From: Lutibacter agarilyticus
GTDB taxonomy: Bacteria; Bacteroidota; Bacteroidia; Flavobacteriales; Flavobacteriaceae
Direction: 5' to 3'
Length of the DNA stretch: 64,000 bases
NCBI RefSeq assembly: GCF_900188235.1
Contig: NZ_FZNT01000008.1
Coordinates: 62,001 to 126,000, forward strand
Shown here: positions 54,104 through 63,340 of the stretch, in pieces
Layout of the letters: each line of letters starts with the position of its first letter
How positions within the stretch are numbered: the stretch's first letter is position 1
The notes under the pieces: model-generated
What the model was told of the DNA's origin: nothing
The model's input: the letters and a program-made list of their open reading frames with translations, nothing else
Databases searched by the model: none
Program-made: the position numbers and the translations under genes

Positions 54104-54125
54104 TTAAATCATTATGCAAACCGGG
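54084..54125. mobile_element. Solo right end of an IS982-type element
   Basis: The 42 bp ending CTTTTAAATCATTATGCAAACCGGG (54101-54125) match the right end at 45747-45786 with a few substitutions. No transposase and no partner end are visible nearby. This is a scar of another copy of the same element. Confidence 0.65.
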
Positions 54126-54148
54126 TAAAAATTAACAATTTATTAAAG

Positions 54149-54188
54149 CTACACACAAAATTACAACAAATTTTGGGTGTAGTTTTTT
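54149..54188 (+). terminator. Terminator-like hairpin before the nitroreductase gene
   Basis: CTACAC-A-CAAAATT (54149-54162) pairs with AATTTTG-G-GTGTAG (54169-54182) and is followed by six T. It lies 15 bp upstream of the nitroreductase ATG, an unusual position. It could end transcripts entering from the left or act as a leader element. Confidence 0.5.
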
Positions 54189-54203
54189 GTAGATTTACCA
54201 ATT

Positions 54204-54938
54204 ATGAAAAACAAGACAAGTTTTATAGACGCTTTAAATTATCGACGCTCAGTTAGATTGTATGATGAAAACAAAGAAATTAATACCGAAATTGTAAAAA
54301 AATGTATTCAACAAGCAACTTTAGCTCCTACTAGTAGCAATATGCAGCTATGGGAATTTCATCATATAACTTCTTCAAAAAAACTACGTAAATTAACAGA
54401 AGAGTGCTTAGGGCAATCTGCAGCAAAAACAGCCAAGCAATTAGTTGTTGTTGTGGTTCGAAAAGATTTGTGGAAAAAACGAGCAAAAGCAAACGCATCA
54501 CACTTAATAAATACATTTGGCAACAAACCAAAAAGTGATTATTCGTCAAAAGAAAAATTCGCCTTAAACTATTATCAAAAATTAATTCCTTTTATCTATT
54601 TTGATTTTTTAGGAATTTTTGGATGTTTAAAATATGGTTTTTCTTGGGTTACAGGACTTTTTAAACCAAGTTATCGTCAATTACGAAATTCAGATATGAG
54701 AGTTGTAGCACATAAATCGGCAGGTTTAGCAGCACAAACATTTATGTTAAGTATGGCTGCAGAAAATTATGACACTTGCCCAATGGAAGGCTCAGACACC
54801 CTACGAATTAAAAAAACATTAAATTTGCCACTTAGAAGCGAAATAAATATGGTTATTTCCTGTGGAATTAGAAAGCCTGAAGGTGTTTACGGAGAGCGTT
54901 TTAGAATTCCTTTTAATGAAATTTACAAACAGTGGTAA
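54204..54938 (+). CDS. Nitroreductase family FMN protein
   Basis: A 244-residue flavin oxidoreductase. The FMN-binding start DALNYRRSVRLYDENK (about 9-24), ATLAPTSSNMQLWEFHHI, the central KSAGLAAQTFMLSMAAENYDTCPMEG and the C-terminal VISCGIRKPEG are typical of the NfsA/NfsB-like superfamily. The hydrophobic segment near residues 120-150 (LIPFIYFDFLGIFGCLKYGFSW) is longer than in E. coli NfsB and might touch the membrane. The natural substrate is unknown. A terminator-like hairpin lies just upstream. Confidence 0.9.
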   Translation: MKNKTSFIDALNYRRSVRLYDENKEINTEIVKKCIQQATLAPTSSNMQLWEFHHITSSKKLRKLTEECLGQSAAKTAKQLVVVVVRKDLWKKRAKANASHLINTFGNKPKSDYSSKEKFALNYYQKLIPFIYFDFLGIFGCLKYGFSWVTGLFKPSYRQLRNSDMRVVAHKSAGLAAQTFMLSMAAENYDTCPMEGSDTLRIKKTLNLPLRSEINMVISCGIRKPEGVYGERFRIPFNEIYKQW

Positions 54939-54985
54939 TTTTTTAAAAATTAACACGACAAAGAATTAGAAAAGTCAATACAATT

Positions 54986-55774
54986 ATGACCGCAAAAGAA
55001 AGTATTATACATAAAATTATGTCGAGTAAAAATCGACCACATTTAGATTTTAGTTTAAAAACTAAAACTGAAAAATTTACCGATAATTTATTTCATACCT
55101 TATTTGATGCAACTGCTTGCGTTGCTAAAAACATTGAACAATTAGAAATAGATTTTGAAGAAATTTATAAGTTAGCTTGTAAAGTTGACCAAGAATATTG
55201 CGGAACTATTTGGAAAAATTTCTTATCTGAATTACCAGAAATTTTAGAAAATCTAAATTTAGACGCTCAGGAATTGGTAAATAACGATCCTGCATCTAAC
55301 AATATTGAAGAAGTATATTTAGCTTATCCTGGATTTTATGCTATTGCTATTTATAGATTTAGTCACGAATTATTTTTACTAAACACACCTTTAATCCCAC
55401 GATTAATGAGTGAATATGCGCATAGTAAAACAGGAACTGACATTCACCCAGGAGCAACCATTGGCAAATCATTTTTTATTGATCACGCTACAGGAACTGT
55501 AATTGGTGAAACTTGTTTAATAAAAGACCACGTAAAAATTTACCAAGGGGTTACTTTAGGTGCCTTACAAGTTGCCAAAGAGTTGAAAAACGTAAAAAGA
55601 CATCCTACAGTTGAAAACAATGTAACTATATATGCCAATGCTACAATTCTTGGCGGAGAAACTGTTATTGGTGAAAACAGTGTTATTGGTGGTAACGTTT
55701 GGATTACGGAATCTATTCCAAAAAACTCACTAGTATATCACAAACCCGAAACCAAGTTAAAACAAAAAAAGTAG
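54986..55774 (+). CDS. cysE: Serine O-acetyltransferase (EpsC-like)
   Basis: Makes O-acetylserine from serine and acetyl-CoA, the first step of cysteine synthesis. In 262 residues the N-terminal helical part (about 1-130) is followed by AYPGFYAIAIYRFSHEL and the left-handed beta-helix of hexapeptide repeats: TDIHPGATIGKSFFIDHATG, VIGETCLIKDHVKIYQGVTLGAL, NATILGGETVIGENSVIGGN. The catalytic His pair is present (HPGA and DHAT). It precedes cysM by 2 bp, so the products likely act together. Confidence 0.94.
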   Translation: MTAKESIIHKIMSSKNRPHLDFSLKTKTEKFTDNLFHTLFDATACVAKNIEQLEIDFEEIYKLACKVDQEYCGTIWKNFLSELPEILENLNLDAQELVNNDPASNNIEEVYLAYPGFYAIAIYRFSHELFLLNTPLIPRLMSEYAHSKTGTDIHPGATIGKSFFIDHATGTVIGETCLIKDHVKIYQGVTLGALQVAKELKNVKRHPTVENNVTIYANATILGGETVIGENSVIGGNVWITESIPKNSLVYHKPETKLKQKK

Positions 55775-55776
55775 TT

Positions 55777-56664
55777 ATGAAAAGCCGTAGTTTATTTGAT
55801 TTTATTGGAAACACACCTCTTGTAAAAGCCAATCATATTTTAAAAAAAGAAGGTGTTTCATTGTTTTTAAAATTAGAAGGAAATAACCCTGGCGGAAGTG
55901 TAAAAGATCGCGCCGCTTTTAATATGATTTCAGAAGCAATGCTAAGAAAAGAAATCAAAAAAGGCGATTATTTAATTGAAGCTACTAGCGGAAATACGGG
56001 TATTGCCTTAGCTATGATTGCACAACAATTTGGCATCAACCTAGAATTAGTAATGCCCGAAAACTCTACAAAAGAACGCGTTCAAACTATGGAGGCTTAC
56101 GGTGCAAAAGTAACTTTAACTCCTTCCGTAGTTGGAATTGAAGGTTCAAGAGCTTATGCTGAGAAAAAGGTAACTGAAAAAGGATATACCATGCTAAACC
56201 AATTTGCAAATGATGATAATTGGAAGGCGCATTATAAAACTACAGGTCCTGAAATTTGGAGAGATACCAATGGAGAAATAACACATTTTGTTTCAGCAAT
56301 GGGAACTACAGGAACAATTATGGGAACTTCAACCTTTTTAAAAGAACAACATAAAAATGTTCAAATTATTGGAGCACAACCAACCGATAATTCCAAAATA
56401 CCTGGGATTAGAAAATGGTCTCCAGAATTTTTACCAAAAATATTTAACCCTTCAAAAGTAGATACTGTGATTGAAGTTAGCGAAACTGAAGCTCGTTTAA
56501 TGACTAAAAGACTCGCTAAAGAAGAAGGGATTTTTGCAGGAATGAGTAGCGGAGGTTCTGTATCTGCCGCCTTAAAAATTGCAGAAACAATAGATTCTGG
56601 GATTATTGTAGCCATTATTTGCGACCGTGGAGACCGCTATTTATCATCTGATTTATTTGAATAA
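55777..56664 (+). CDS. cysM: Cysteine synthase B (O-acetylserine sulfhydrylase)
   Basis: A PLP enzyme making cysteine from O-acetylserine and sulfide or thiosulfate. The start at 55777 (MKSRSLFDFIGNTPLVKA) is chosen because the longer frame reads through the end of cysE. In 295 residues are FIGNTPLVKAN, the PLP lysine in GGSVKDRAAFNM (about residue 42), ATSGNTGIALAMIA and GTTGTIMGTS. The short C-terminus after SSGGSVSAALK is typical of CysM rather than CysK. Confidence 0.94.
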   Translation: MKSRSLFDFIGNTPLVKANHILKKEGVSLFLKLEGNNPGGSVKDRAAFNMISEAMLRKEIKKGDYLIEATSGNTGIALAMIAQQFGINLELVMPENSTKERVQTMEAYGAKVTLTPSVVGIEGSRAYAEKKVTEKGYTMLNQFANDDNWKAHYKTTGPEIWRDTNGEITHFVSAMGTTGTIMGTSTFLKEQHKNVQIIGAQPTDNSKIPGIRKWSPEFLPKIFNPSKVDTVIEVSETEARLMTKRLAKEEGIFAGMSSGGSVSAALKIAETIDSGIIVAIICDRGDRYLSSDLFE

Positions 56665-56696
56665 AACGTTGTAGCAGTATTCTCTATTTATCATTG

Positions 56697-56724
56697 TTTG
56701 TGAATTGCATTTATCGTACTTTTG
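56697..56724 (+). promoter_or_regulatory. Bacteroidetes promoter for the DegT-galE pair
   Basis: TTTG (56697-56700), a 16-bp spacer and TACTTTTG (56717-56724) match the sigma-ABfr consensus well, ending 27 bp before the DegT ATG. Confidence 0.75.
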
Positions 56725-56751
56725 TTAGCACGAATTACATAATTTCTTACC

Positions 56752-57903
56752 ATGAATAAAATTCAAATGGTTGACCTACAAGGTCAATACCAAAAAATTA
56801 AAGATAAAGTAGATATCCAATTACAAGAAGTTTTAAACTCATCAGCTTATATTAACGGACCTCAGGTTCACGCGTTTCAGAAAGATTTAGAAGCATATCT
56901 AGATGTAAAACACGTAATACCTTGTGCCAATGGTACAGACGCATTGCAAATAGCAATGATGGGCTTAGATTTAAAACCAGGAGATGAAGTAATCACAGCC
57001 GATTTTACATTTGCAGCTACTGTTGAAGTTATTGCTCTATTAAATTTAACACCGGTATTAGTTGACGTTGAAAAAGACACTTTTAATATGGATATTGATG
57101 CCTTGAAAAAAGCAATTACTCCAAAAACAAAAGCAATTGTTCCTGTTCATTTATTTGGACAATGTGCTAATATGGAAGCTGTTCTTGAAATCGCAAAAGA
57201 ATATGATTTATTTGTAATTGAAGACACCGCCCAAGCTATTGGAGCAAATTATACATTTAAAGATGGAAGTAAAAAGAAAGCGGGCACTATAGGTAACGTT
57301 GGAACTACTTCATTTTTTCCTTCTAAAAACCTAGGATGTTACGGTGATGGTGGTGCTATTTTTACCAACGATGATGATTTAGCGCACACAATTAGAGGAA
57401 TGGTAAATCACGGAATGTACAAACGTTATTACCACGATGTTGTTGGTGTAAACTCTCGTTTAGACAGCCTACAAGCAGCTGTTTTAAGAGTTAAACTACC
57501 TTTATTAAATGATTATTGTGATGCAAGAAGAAAAGCAGCTCGTTTTTACAACAATGCTTTTAAAAATGCACAAAATATTGTTACTCCAAAAATGAGCAAT
57601 GGTTGCGAGTTTATTTGCGACAATTGTGATTGCCACGTTTTTCATCAATATACCTTACAAATATTAAACGGTCAACGTAATGAATTGCACCAGCATTTAT
57701 TAGACAATGGTATTCCAAACGCAATTTACTACCCAGTTCCATTACATAGTCAAAAAGCGTATGCAGACGAGAGATATAAAGAGGAAGATTTTAAAGTTAC
57801 CAATGAATTAATTAATACGGTTATTTCATTACCAATGCATACCGAATTAGATGAAGAACAATTAGAGTTTATAACCACAACCATCATAAATTTCATCAAA
57901 TAA
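56752..57903 (+). CDS. DegT/DnrJ/EryC1/StrS aminotransferase with a Cys cluster
   Basis: A PLP sugar aminotransferase fold of 383 residues. Seen are the start MVDLQGQYQKIKDKV, ANGTDALQIAMMGL, ADFTFAATVEVI, EDTAQAIGA and the PLP lysine K192 in FFPSKNLGCYGDGGA. Members add an amino group to a nucleotide-linked keto-sugar for surface polysaccharides. Galactose epimerase follows by 2 bp, supporting a polysaccharide precursor role. Unusual is a short insert before HVFHQY with four Cys at 285, 289, 292 and 294, which may bind a metal or form disulfides. Confidence 0.9.
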   Translation: MNKIQMVDLQGQYQKIKDKVDIQLQEVLNSSAYINGPQVHAFQKDLEAYLDVKHVIPCANGTDALQIAMMGLDLKPGDEVITADFTFAATVEVIALLNLTPVLVDVEKDTFNMDIDALKKAITPKTKAIVPVHLFGQCANMEAVLEIAKEYDLFVIEDTAQAIGANYTFKDGSKKKAGTIGNVGTTSFFPSKNLGCYGDGGAIFTNDDDLAHTIRGMVNHGMYKRYYHDVVGVNSRLDSLQAAVLRVKLPLLNDYCDARRKAARFYNNAFKNAQNIVTPKMSNGCEFICDNCDCHVFHQYTLQILNGQRNELHQHLLDNGIPNAIYYPVPLHSQKAYADERYKEEDFKVTNELINTVISLPMHTELDEEQLEFITTTIINFIK

Positions 57904-57905
57904 TT

Positions 57906-58913
57906 ATGAAAAAAGTATTAGTAACAGGAGGATTAGGTTTTATTGGTTCTCACACCGTAGTTGAATTACAAAACGAAGGATTTGAAGTTTACATTATTGA
58001 TAACTTATCAAATTCTAAAATTGAAGTATTAGACAAAATTACATCAATCACAGGAGTTAAACCTTCTTTTTTCAATATTGATTTAAGAGATAAAGCTGCT
58101 GTAAAAGATTTTTTTGCAAACAATAAAGTTGACGGAACAATTCATTTTGCTGCTTATAAAGCTGTGGGTGAAAGTGTTCAAATACCTTTAGAATATTACG
58201 AAAATAACATTGGAAGTTTAGTGTACATTTTACAAGAAATGAAGGCTAACAACCTAAATAATTTCATTTTTAGTTCTTCTTGTACGGTTTACGGTCAGGC
58301 TGATGAATTGCCTATTACTGAAAATGCACCAGTTAAACCAGCGGAATCTCCTTACGGAAACACCAAACAAATTGGCGAAGAAATTATTAAAGATGCTACA
58401 AAAATTTCAGAATTAAAAGCAATTGCGTTGCGTTATTTCAACCCAATTGGTTCACATGAATCAGCAAAAATTGGTGAATTACCAATTGGAGTTCCTCAAA
58501 ACTTAATTCCGTATGTAGTTCAAACTGCAGCTGGTTTACGCGATGAGTTATCTGTGTTTGGAAGTGATTATAACACACCTGACGGAACTGCAGTGCGTGA
58601 TTATATTCATGTAGTAGATATTGCAAAAGCACATATTGTTGCCTTAAAAAGATTAATTGAAGACAATAATAAATCTCAATTTGAAGTATTTAATTTGGGA
58701 ACTGGTCAAGGAAATTCAGTTTTAGAAGTTATTAAATCTTTTGAAAAAGTTACTGGAAAAAAAGTGAATTTTAAATTGGTTGCTCGAAGAGAAGGTGATG
58801 TTACCGCTGCTTATGCTGACACCAATTATGCAAACAACGAATTAGGTTGGAAAACTGAATTATCATTAGATGAAGCTTTACTTTCGGCTTGGAAATGGCA
58901 AGAAACTTTATAA
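57906..58913 (+). CDS. galE: UDP-glucose 4-epimerase
   Basis: An extended short-chain dehydrogenase of 335 residues. The NAD motif VTGGLGFIGSH, FSSSCTVYGQ, the catalytic YGNTK pair (Tyr and Lys in SPYGNTKQIGEEI) and RYFNPIGSHES are typical GalE. It interconverts UDP-glucose and UDP-galactose (or the N-acetyl forms) for surface sugars. Cotranscribed with the DegT gene and followed by a strong terminator. Confidence 0.94.
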   Translation: MKKVLVTGGLGFIGSHTVVELQNEGFEVYIIDNLSNSKIEVLDKITSITGVKPSFFNIDLRDKAAVKDFFANNKVDGTIHFAAYKAVGESVQIPLEYYENNIGSLVYILQEMKANNLNNFIFSSSCTVYGQADELPITENAPVKPAESPYGNTKQIGEEIIKDATKISELKAIALRYFNPIGSHESAKIGELPIGVPQNLIPYVVQTAAGLRDELSVFGSDYNTPDGTAVRDYIHVVDIAKAHIVALKRLIEDNNKSQFEVFNLGTGQGNSVLEVIKSFEKVTGKKVNFKLVARREGDVTAAYADTNYANNELGWKTELSLDEALLSAWKWQETL

Positions 58914-58951
58914 AGTTTAATTGTTAACTTAGTTAATAACAACAAACTACT

Positions 58952-58990
58952 AAAAGCCTAATAAGTGTATTAAACTTATTGGGCTTTTTA
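58952..58990 (+). terminator. Terminator of galE
   Basis: AAAAGCCTAATAAGT (58952-58966) pairs with ACTTATTGGGCTTTT (58974-58988) over 15 bp with one wobble pair and ends in T on the plus strand. Confidence 0.9.
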
Positions 58991-59051
58991 TTGAAAATTG
59001 GTCAAAAACCAAAAAATTCGTTAAAAAATATTTTCATACCTATAATTTTCC

Positions 59052-59059
59052 TAAGTTTG
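59052..59059 (+). promoter_or_regulatory. Promoter (-7) of metK
   Basis: TAAGTTTG is a perfect TAnnTTTG, placing the transcript start a few bases before the SAM-II aptamer. The -33 region reads TTTC, one base off TTTG, 16 bp upstream. Confidence 0.6.
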
Positions 59060-59071
59060 CAGTCTAAAATT

Positions 59072-59124
59072 TAGGAGGAAGAATTTGACTGATTGCAACC
59101 TCATTAAAAAATGCTAAAGCAGTA
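59072..59124 (+). promoter_or_regulatory. SAM-II-type riboswitch upstream of metK
   Basis: The stretch has the SAM-II plan: P1 GAGG (59075-59078) pairs with CCTC (59099-59102); the loop holds ATTTGACTGATTGCAA with the conserved ATTGCA; after an A-rich ATTAAAAAAT comes GCTAAAG. The pseudoknot is supported by ACTG (59088-59091) pairing with CAGT (59120-59123). It starts just after a good promoter and lies 72 bp before the metK ATG. A following AGCG / CGCT hairpin may be part of the switch. SAM repression of metK is the expected logic. Confidence 0.82.
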
Positions 59125-59196
59125 TTCATTACTTCTTTTAGCGACCGCTGTAATCAACTTTTCTTTCAATTATTTATAATTAAAATATAAAAAGAT

Positions 59197-60453
59197 ATGT
59201 CATATTTATTTACATCTGAATCTGTTTCAGAAGGACATCCAGACAAAGTAGCTGATCAAATTTCAGACGCTTTAGTTGATAATTTTTTAGCCTTTGACGA
59301 AAACTCAAAAGTAGCATGTGAAACTTTAGTAACTACTGGGCAAGTTGTTTTAGCTGGTGAAGTAAAATCTAAAACCTATTTAGACGTTCAAAAAATTGCA
59401 AGAGACGTTATTAATAAAATTGGTTATACAAAAGGTGAATATATGTTTGATGGAAACTCTTGTGGAGTTTTATCTGCAATTCACGAACAATCTCAAGACA
59501 TTAATCAAGGTGTAGACCGTGAATCTAAGGAGCAGCAAGGTGCTGGTGACCAAGGAATGATGTTTGGCTATGCAACAAATGAAACTGAAAACTTTATGCC
59601 TTTGGCTTTAGATTTAAGTCATTTAATTTTAGTTGAATTAGCTGAGTTACGTAGAGAAAATAAAGACATTACTTATTTACGTCCAGATTCTAAAAGTCAG
59701 GTTACTATTGAATATACCGATGATAATGTTCCTTTCAGAATAAAAGATATTGTTGTTTCAACACAGCATGATGATTTTATGGAAAATGATGAGGAAATGT
59801 TAGCTAAAATAAAAAGCGACATTATTTCAATTTTAATTCCAAGAGTTATTGCTAAAGTTCCTACGGAAATTAAAGCCTTATTCAACGATCATATTGTGTA
59901 TCACGTAAATCCAACTGGTAAATTTGTTATTGGTGGGCCACACGGAGATACAGGTTTAACAGGAAGAAAAATTATAGTTGATACTTACGGTGGAAAAGGA
60001 GCGCACGGTGGTGGTGCTTTTTCTGGAAAAGATCCAAGTAAGGTTGACAGAAGTGCTGCGTATGCAACACGTCATATTGCAAAAAATTTAGTAGCTGCTG
60101 GTGTTGCCGATGAAATTTTAATTCAGGTTTCTTACGCTATTGGTGTGGTTGAACCAATGGGGATTTATGTAAACACAAATGGATCTGCCAATGTTGATTT
60201 AGCCGATGGTGAAATTGCTGAAATTGTTTCAACAATCTTTGATATGAGACCAGCATCAATTGAAAGTCGTTTAAAATTACGCCAACCAATGTATGCTGAA
60301 ACCGCTGCTTACGGACATATGGGACGTAAAAACGAAACTGTAAATAAATCATTTAAAAACGTAGATGGAACTGAAATTTCTGTTGATGTAGAATTATTTA
60401 CTTGGGAAAAATTAGATTACTTAGATAAAGTGAAAGAAGCTTTTAACTTGTAA
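59197..60453 (+). CDS. metK: S-adenosylmethionine synthetase
   Basis: Makes SAM from methionine and ATP. The 418 residues contain [49 protein letters not shown], the signature [13 protein letters not shown] and [19 protein letters not shown]. It is about 30 residues longer than E. coli MetK, mostly from inserts near residues 195-215 and at the end. Transcription is likely controlled by the SAM-II aptamer upstream. It is convergent with the outer-membrane gene downstream and separated from it by a palindromic repeat. Confidence 0.96.
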   Translation: MSYLFTSESVSEGHPDKVADQISDALVDNFLAFDENSKVACETLVTTGQVVLAGEVKSKTYLDVQKIARDVINKIGYTKGEYMFDGNSCGVLSAIHEQSQDINQGVDRESKEQQGAGDQGMMFGYATNETENFMPLALDLSHLILVELAELRRENKDITYLRPDSKSQVTIEYTDDNVPFRIKDIVVSTQHDDFMENDEEMLAKIKSDIISILIPRVIAKVPTEIKALFNDHIVYHVNPTGKFVIGGPHGDTGLTGRKIIVDTYGGKGAHGGGAFSGKDPSKVDRSAAYATRHIAKNLVAAGVADEILIQVSYAIGVVEPMGIYVNTNGSANVDLADGEIAEIVSTIFDMRPASIESRLKLRQPMYAETAAYGHMGRKNETVNKSFKNVDGTEISVDVELFTWEKLDYLDKVKEAFNL

Positions 60454-60470
60454 TTAGCTTTATAAATTAT

Positions 60471-60610
60471 ATAAAAAGAGGCTGTGTAAAAAGTAAGCTT
60501 TTCGTCAACCTGAATTTATTTCAGGTTCTCATAAAGGTTAATGATCAATATGATGAGATTCTGAAATAAATTCAGAATGACGGGTTTTGATACTTTTTAT
60601 ACAGCCTTTT
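60471..60610. repeat. Palindromic repeat element, likely bidirectional terminator
   Basis: The region between the convergent metK and outer-membrane genes is nearly one palindrome. Outer arms GGCTGTGTAAAAAGTA (60480-60495) and TACTTTTTATACAGCC (60591-60606) match 15 of 16, with T-runs outward on both strands. Inside lie two inverted copies of the dispersed unit (CCTGAATTTATTTCAGG near 60509 and ATTCTGAAATAAATTCAGAAT near 60558). Its plan equals that of 22500-22677, like a MITE or REP-type element used as a terminator. Confidence 0.8.
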
Positions 60611-60631
60611 TCAAATTCAACACCCTTCAAC

Positions 60632-63307
60632 CTAAATATTATATTTTACCGAAAACAGCCACAATCTTGGTTGAATATAATACAAAGAAGTTGAGTTACT
60701 ATCTGAAAGTTCATTATAACTATCTGTATTTATTGATTGATTGTCTGTAATGTTATTAGCCGACAATTTAAATTCCCACTTACTATTTTGCTTCTGAAAA
60801 TACAAATTAGCATTTAAAAATGAATACTCGTTTTTGTAGGTCTGCTCTTCATTTTTATAATTGTAATAACTATAGTCTGCAGTTAAAATAAAACTCTTTA
60901 AAAAGGCTATTTCCATATTAGCAAAAGGCCTATTTGTGGTACTACCCGTTTCAGCATATTTAGCAAACGATAAATTATAACCTACTTCAAAATTAGGGGC
61001 ATTCTTAAACTTTGTTGCCACACTTGCTTGGTAACTGTGTGAGAAATTTTTAGATTTCACCCATTCATTATTTACAATATTGTTGAATATTGAATTGTTA
61101 AAATTGGCTCTAAAATTAGTTTTTAACTTGCTGTAGGTTTTTCCGTATCTAAAATTACCCGCTAAAGTTTCATCAGCAAATGCTGAATTTATAGGAAACG
61201 AAACTCTATCAACACCAATTTGCTCAGTGCTATTTTTAATACCATTCACCTTTTTTGTATAAGTTAATGATGCATTTATATTGGTAAAAGAAAACATACT
61301 AAAACTAAAATAGCTTAATGAATAGCGGTGATTTAAAGAGTTTTCTAAATCTCTATTACCTCTACTCATAGACCTATAATTACTATACATATACCCTTCT
61401 GCTGCTTTATTTATATCTGAAAACTGAGATGTAATTGAATAATTGAATCTTAAACTTTCTGAAGATTTAAATTGTAAACGCGCATATACATCTGGCAATA
61501 CTAACGTTAAATTTTCTTTATCAACAGACCCTAATTGATCATCTTTAATAGTGTATTGATGTAAAATAACACCTGGATCAAAGGTGAAAATACCCGTAAT
61601 CATTCTATAATGCGCAGCTAAAAACACGTCGGTAAAATTAAACTTCACATCATTATTTAAATTCTCCTGATCAAACTCAATACTAGAACCATTTGCTAAA
61701 TTTTGAGTAATTTTTGACGTTAATTTTTGAGAACTAAGCGTTGAACCCAACGTAAAATTAATATTACTTTTAGCATTTAATAAATAGTAATAAGAAACTT
61801 GTCCGTCAAATTTACTTGTGCTTAATTTTTTATTCTGAAGTAAATCATAAACATCTACAGGCACCGTTGGCACAAATGAAAATGGTTGCGAATCGGCTAC
61901 CGAATTAAATAACGGCTTATCATTTTGGTATGCATATTGCAATTCTGCAGAAAAAATATTCTTTTCATTTATATTATAATATACATTGAAATTTTGATTG
62001 ATGGATGCCGGTTTTTCTTCCTTATAAGTATCTGCACTTCTTTGAGTTGAAGTCACATCGTTCATTTCAGATTGTTCTGAAATTTTACCAAAAATATCAT
62101 AATCTATATGCAAATTATCATTTGGTTTATAGGTTGTACTAAATTTCACCATGGCTAATTGACTTTCTTGTACAGATGATGATTCACTTTCATCAACCAA
62201 ACCTGTTTCATTGTAAACCGTTTGTGCTTGGGTAAACATTTGTGTTTCTGAATTGTTTACAATAGCAAAACCATTTAAATCTAAACCTTCTTTAGGCGCA
62301 ACACTAAAGTTTAAGGCTCCAAAATTAGACGTAATTTCTACCGCTCTATTGTTTTGAGCTGTTAAAAAACCCAACCCATCAGATTGCACATTAAAACTAG
62401 TTCCGTTGCCACTTAAAGCACTACGTAAACCACCAGTAAACCTAAAATAATCACGGCGCGTAAAAGGCGCTTCACCAATATTATTAAAATCAGCCAATAG
62501 GTTTACACTTTTATCTGGACTGTAATAAAACAACTTTGGTTTTGCCAAATATTTAGTGTTATCATCACTAGCACCTGCACCTGCGTTTACTTCTCCAAAC
62601 CAAAATTTATCTTTTCCTTTTTTTAACTTTATATTAATAGCAATATTATCTTCATTATTGGTAACACCACGCATTCCTGCAACCTCATTATAATTTCTTA
62701 AAACTTGTACTTTATCAACCGCATTTGCAGGGATATTTTGAGTCGCCAATTTTGAATCTCCATCAAAAAACTCCTTTCCTTCAACCAAAACTCTGTTAAC
62801 TTTTTTTCCTTCAACCTCTATTTCACCATTATCATCAATATCAACACCGGGTAATTTTTCTAACACATCTTCTAATTTTTTTTCAGTTCCATTGGTAAAG
62901 GAATCGGTATTGTATGAAATAGTATCTCCTGAAATTTTAACAGGCATTTCGTAAGTAATTTCAACCTCAGACAAAGATTCGTTAGATTCTTTTAAAACAA
63001 TATTTTTAATCAAATCTTCGGAAGAACTTCCTATGGAAATATCAATACTTTGTGCATCAAAACCTAAATAGCTTGTTCTTAAAGTATATGCTTGCTCTTC
63101 TTCTAAACTTAGCTTATAATGTCCTTTAGAATCGGTAATTGAGTACGACTGTAAAAATTTTGTTCCCTTTTTAAAAGCAATTACATTGGCCATTTCTAAA
63201 GGGTTACCTAAAGAGTCTTTTACAGTCCCTTCTACTTTAATAGTATGCTGAGCAAACGCTAAAACAGGAATAATCACAATCAAAAAAAGTATTATAAAAT
63301 TTTTCAT
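60632..63307 (-). CDS. Outer-membrane beta-barrel protein with CarboxypepD_reg-like domain
   Basis: An 891-residue protein with a signal peptide (about 1-19, ending AFAQ), a CarboxypepD_reg-like domain (about 22-105, IKVEGTVKDSLGNPLEMANVIAFK), a plug-like part (EKLPGVDIDDNGEIEVEGKKVNRVLVEGKEFFDGD, ATQNIPANAVDKVQVLRNY) and a long barrel. The plug resembles the OMP_b-brl_3 group of TonB-type receptors that Bacteroidetes pair with GLPGLI proteins. The substrate is unknown. The GLPGLI gene is 33 bp upstream on the same strand, so they form an operon. Confidence 0.88.
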   Translation of the reverse strand: MKNFIILFLIVIIPVLAFAQHTIKVEGTVKDSLGNPLEMANVIAFKKGTKFLQSYSITDSKGHYKLSLEEEQAYTLRTSYLGFDAQSIDISIGSSSEDLIKNIVLKESNESLSEVEITYEMPVKISGDTISYNTDSFTNGTEKKLEDVLEKLPGVDIDDNGEIEVEGKKVNRVLVEGKEFFDGDSKLATQNIPANAVDKVQVLRNYNEVAGMRGVTNNEDNIAINIKLKKGKDKFWFGEVNAGAGASDDNTKYLAKPKLFYYSPDKSVNLLADFNNIGEAPFTRRDYFRFTGGLRSALSGNGTSFNVQSDGLGFLTAQNNRAVEITSNFGALNFSVAPKEGLDLNGFAIVNNSETQMFTQAQTVYNETGLVDESESSSVQESQLAMVKFSTTYKPNDNLHIDYDIFGKISEQSEMNDVTSTQRSADTYKEEKPASINQNFNVYYNINEKNIFSAELQYAYQNDKPLFNSVADSQPFSFVPTVPVDVYDLLQNKKLSTSKFDGQVSYYYLLNAKSNINFTLGSTLSSQKLTSKITQNLANGSSIEFDQENLNNDVKFNFTDVFLAAHYRMITGIFTFDPGVILHQYTIKDDQLGSVDKENLTLVLPDVYARLQFKSSESLRFNYSITSQFSDINKAAEGYMYSNYRSMSRGNRDLENSLNHRYSLSYFSFSMFSFTNINASLTYTKKVNGIKNSTEQIGVDRVSFPINSAFADETLAGNFRYGKTYSKLKTNFRANFNNSIFNNIVNNEWVKSKNFSHSYQASVATKFKNAPNFEVGYNLSFAKYAETGSTTNRPFANMEIAFLKSFILTADYSYYNYKNEEQTYKNEYSFLNANLYFQKQNSKWEFKLSANNITDNQSINTDSYNELSDSNSTSLYYIQPRLWLFSVKYNI

Positions 63308-63340
63308 TTCAACTAATTATTAATGCTATTTATTCAAAAT

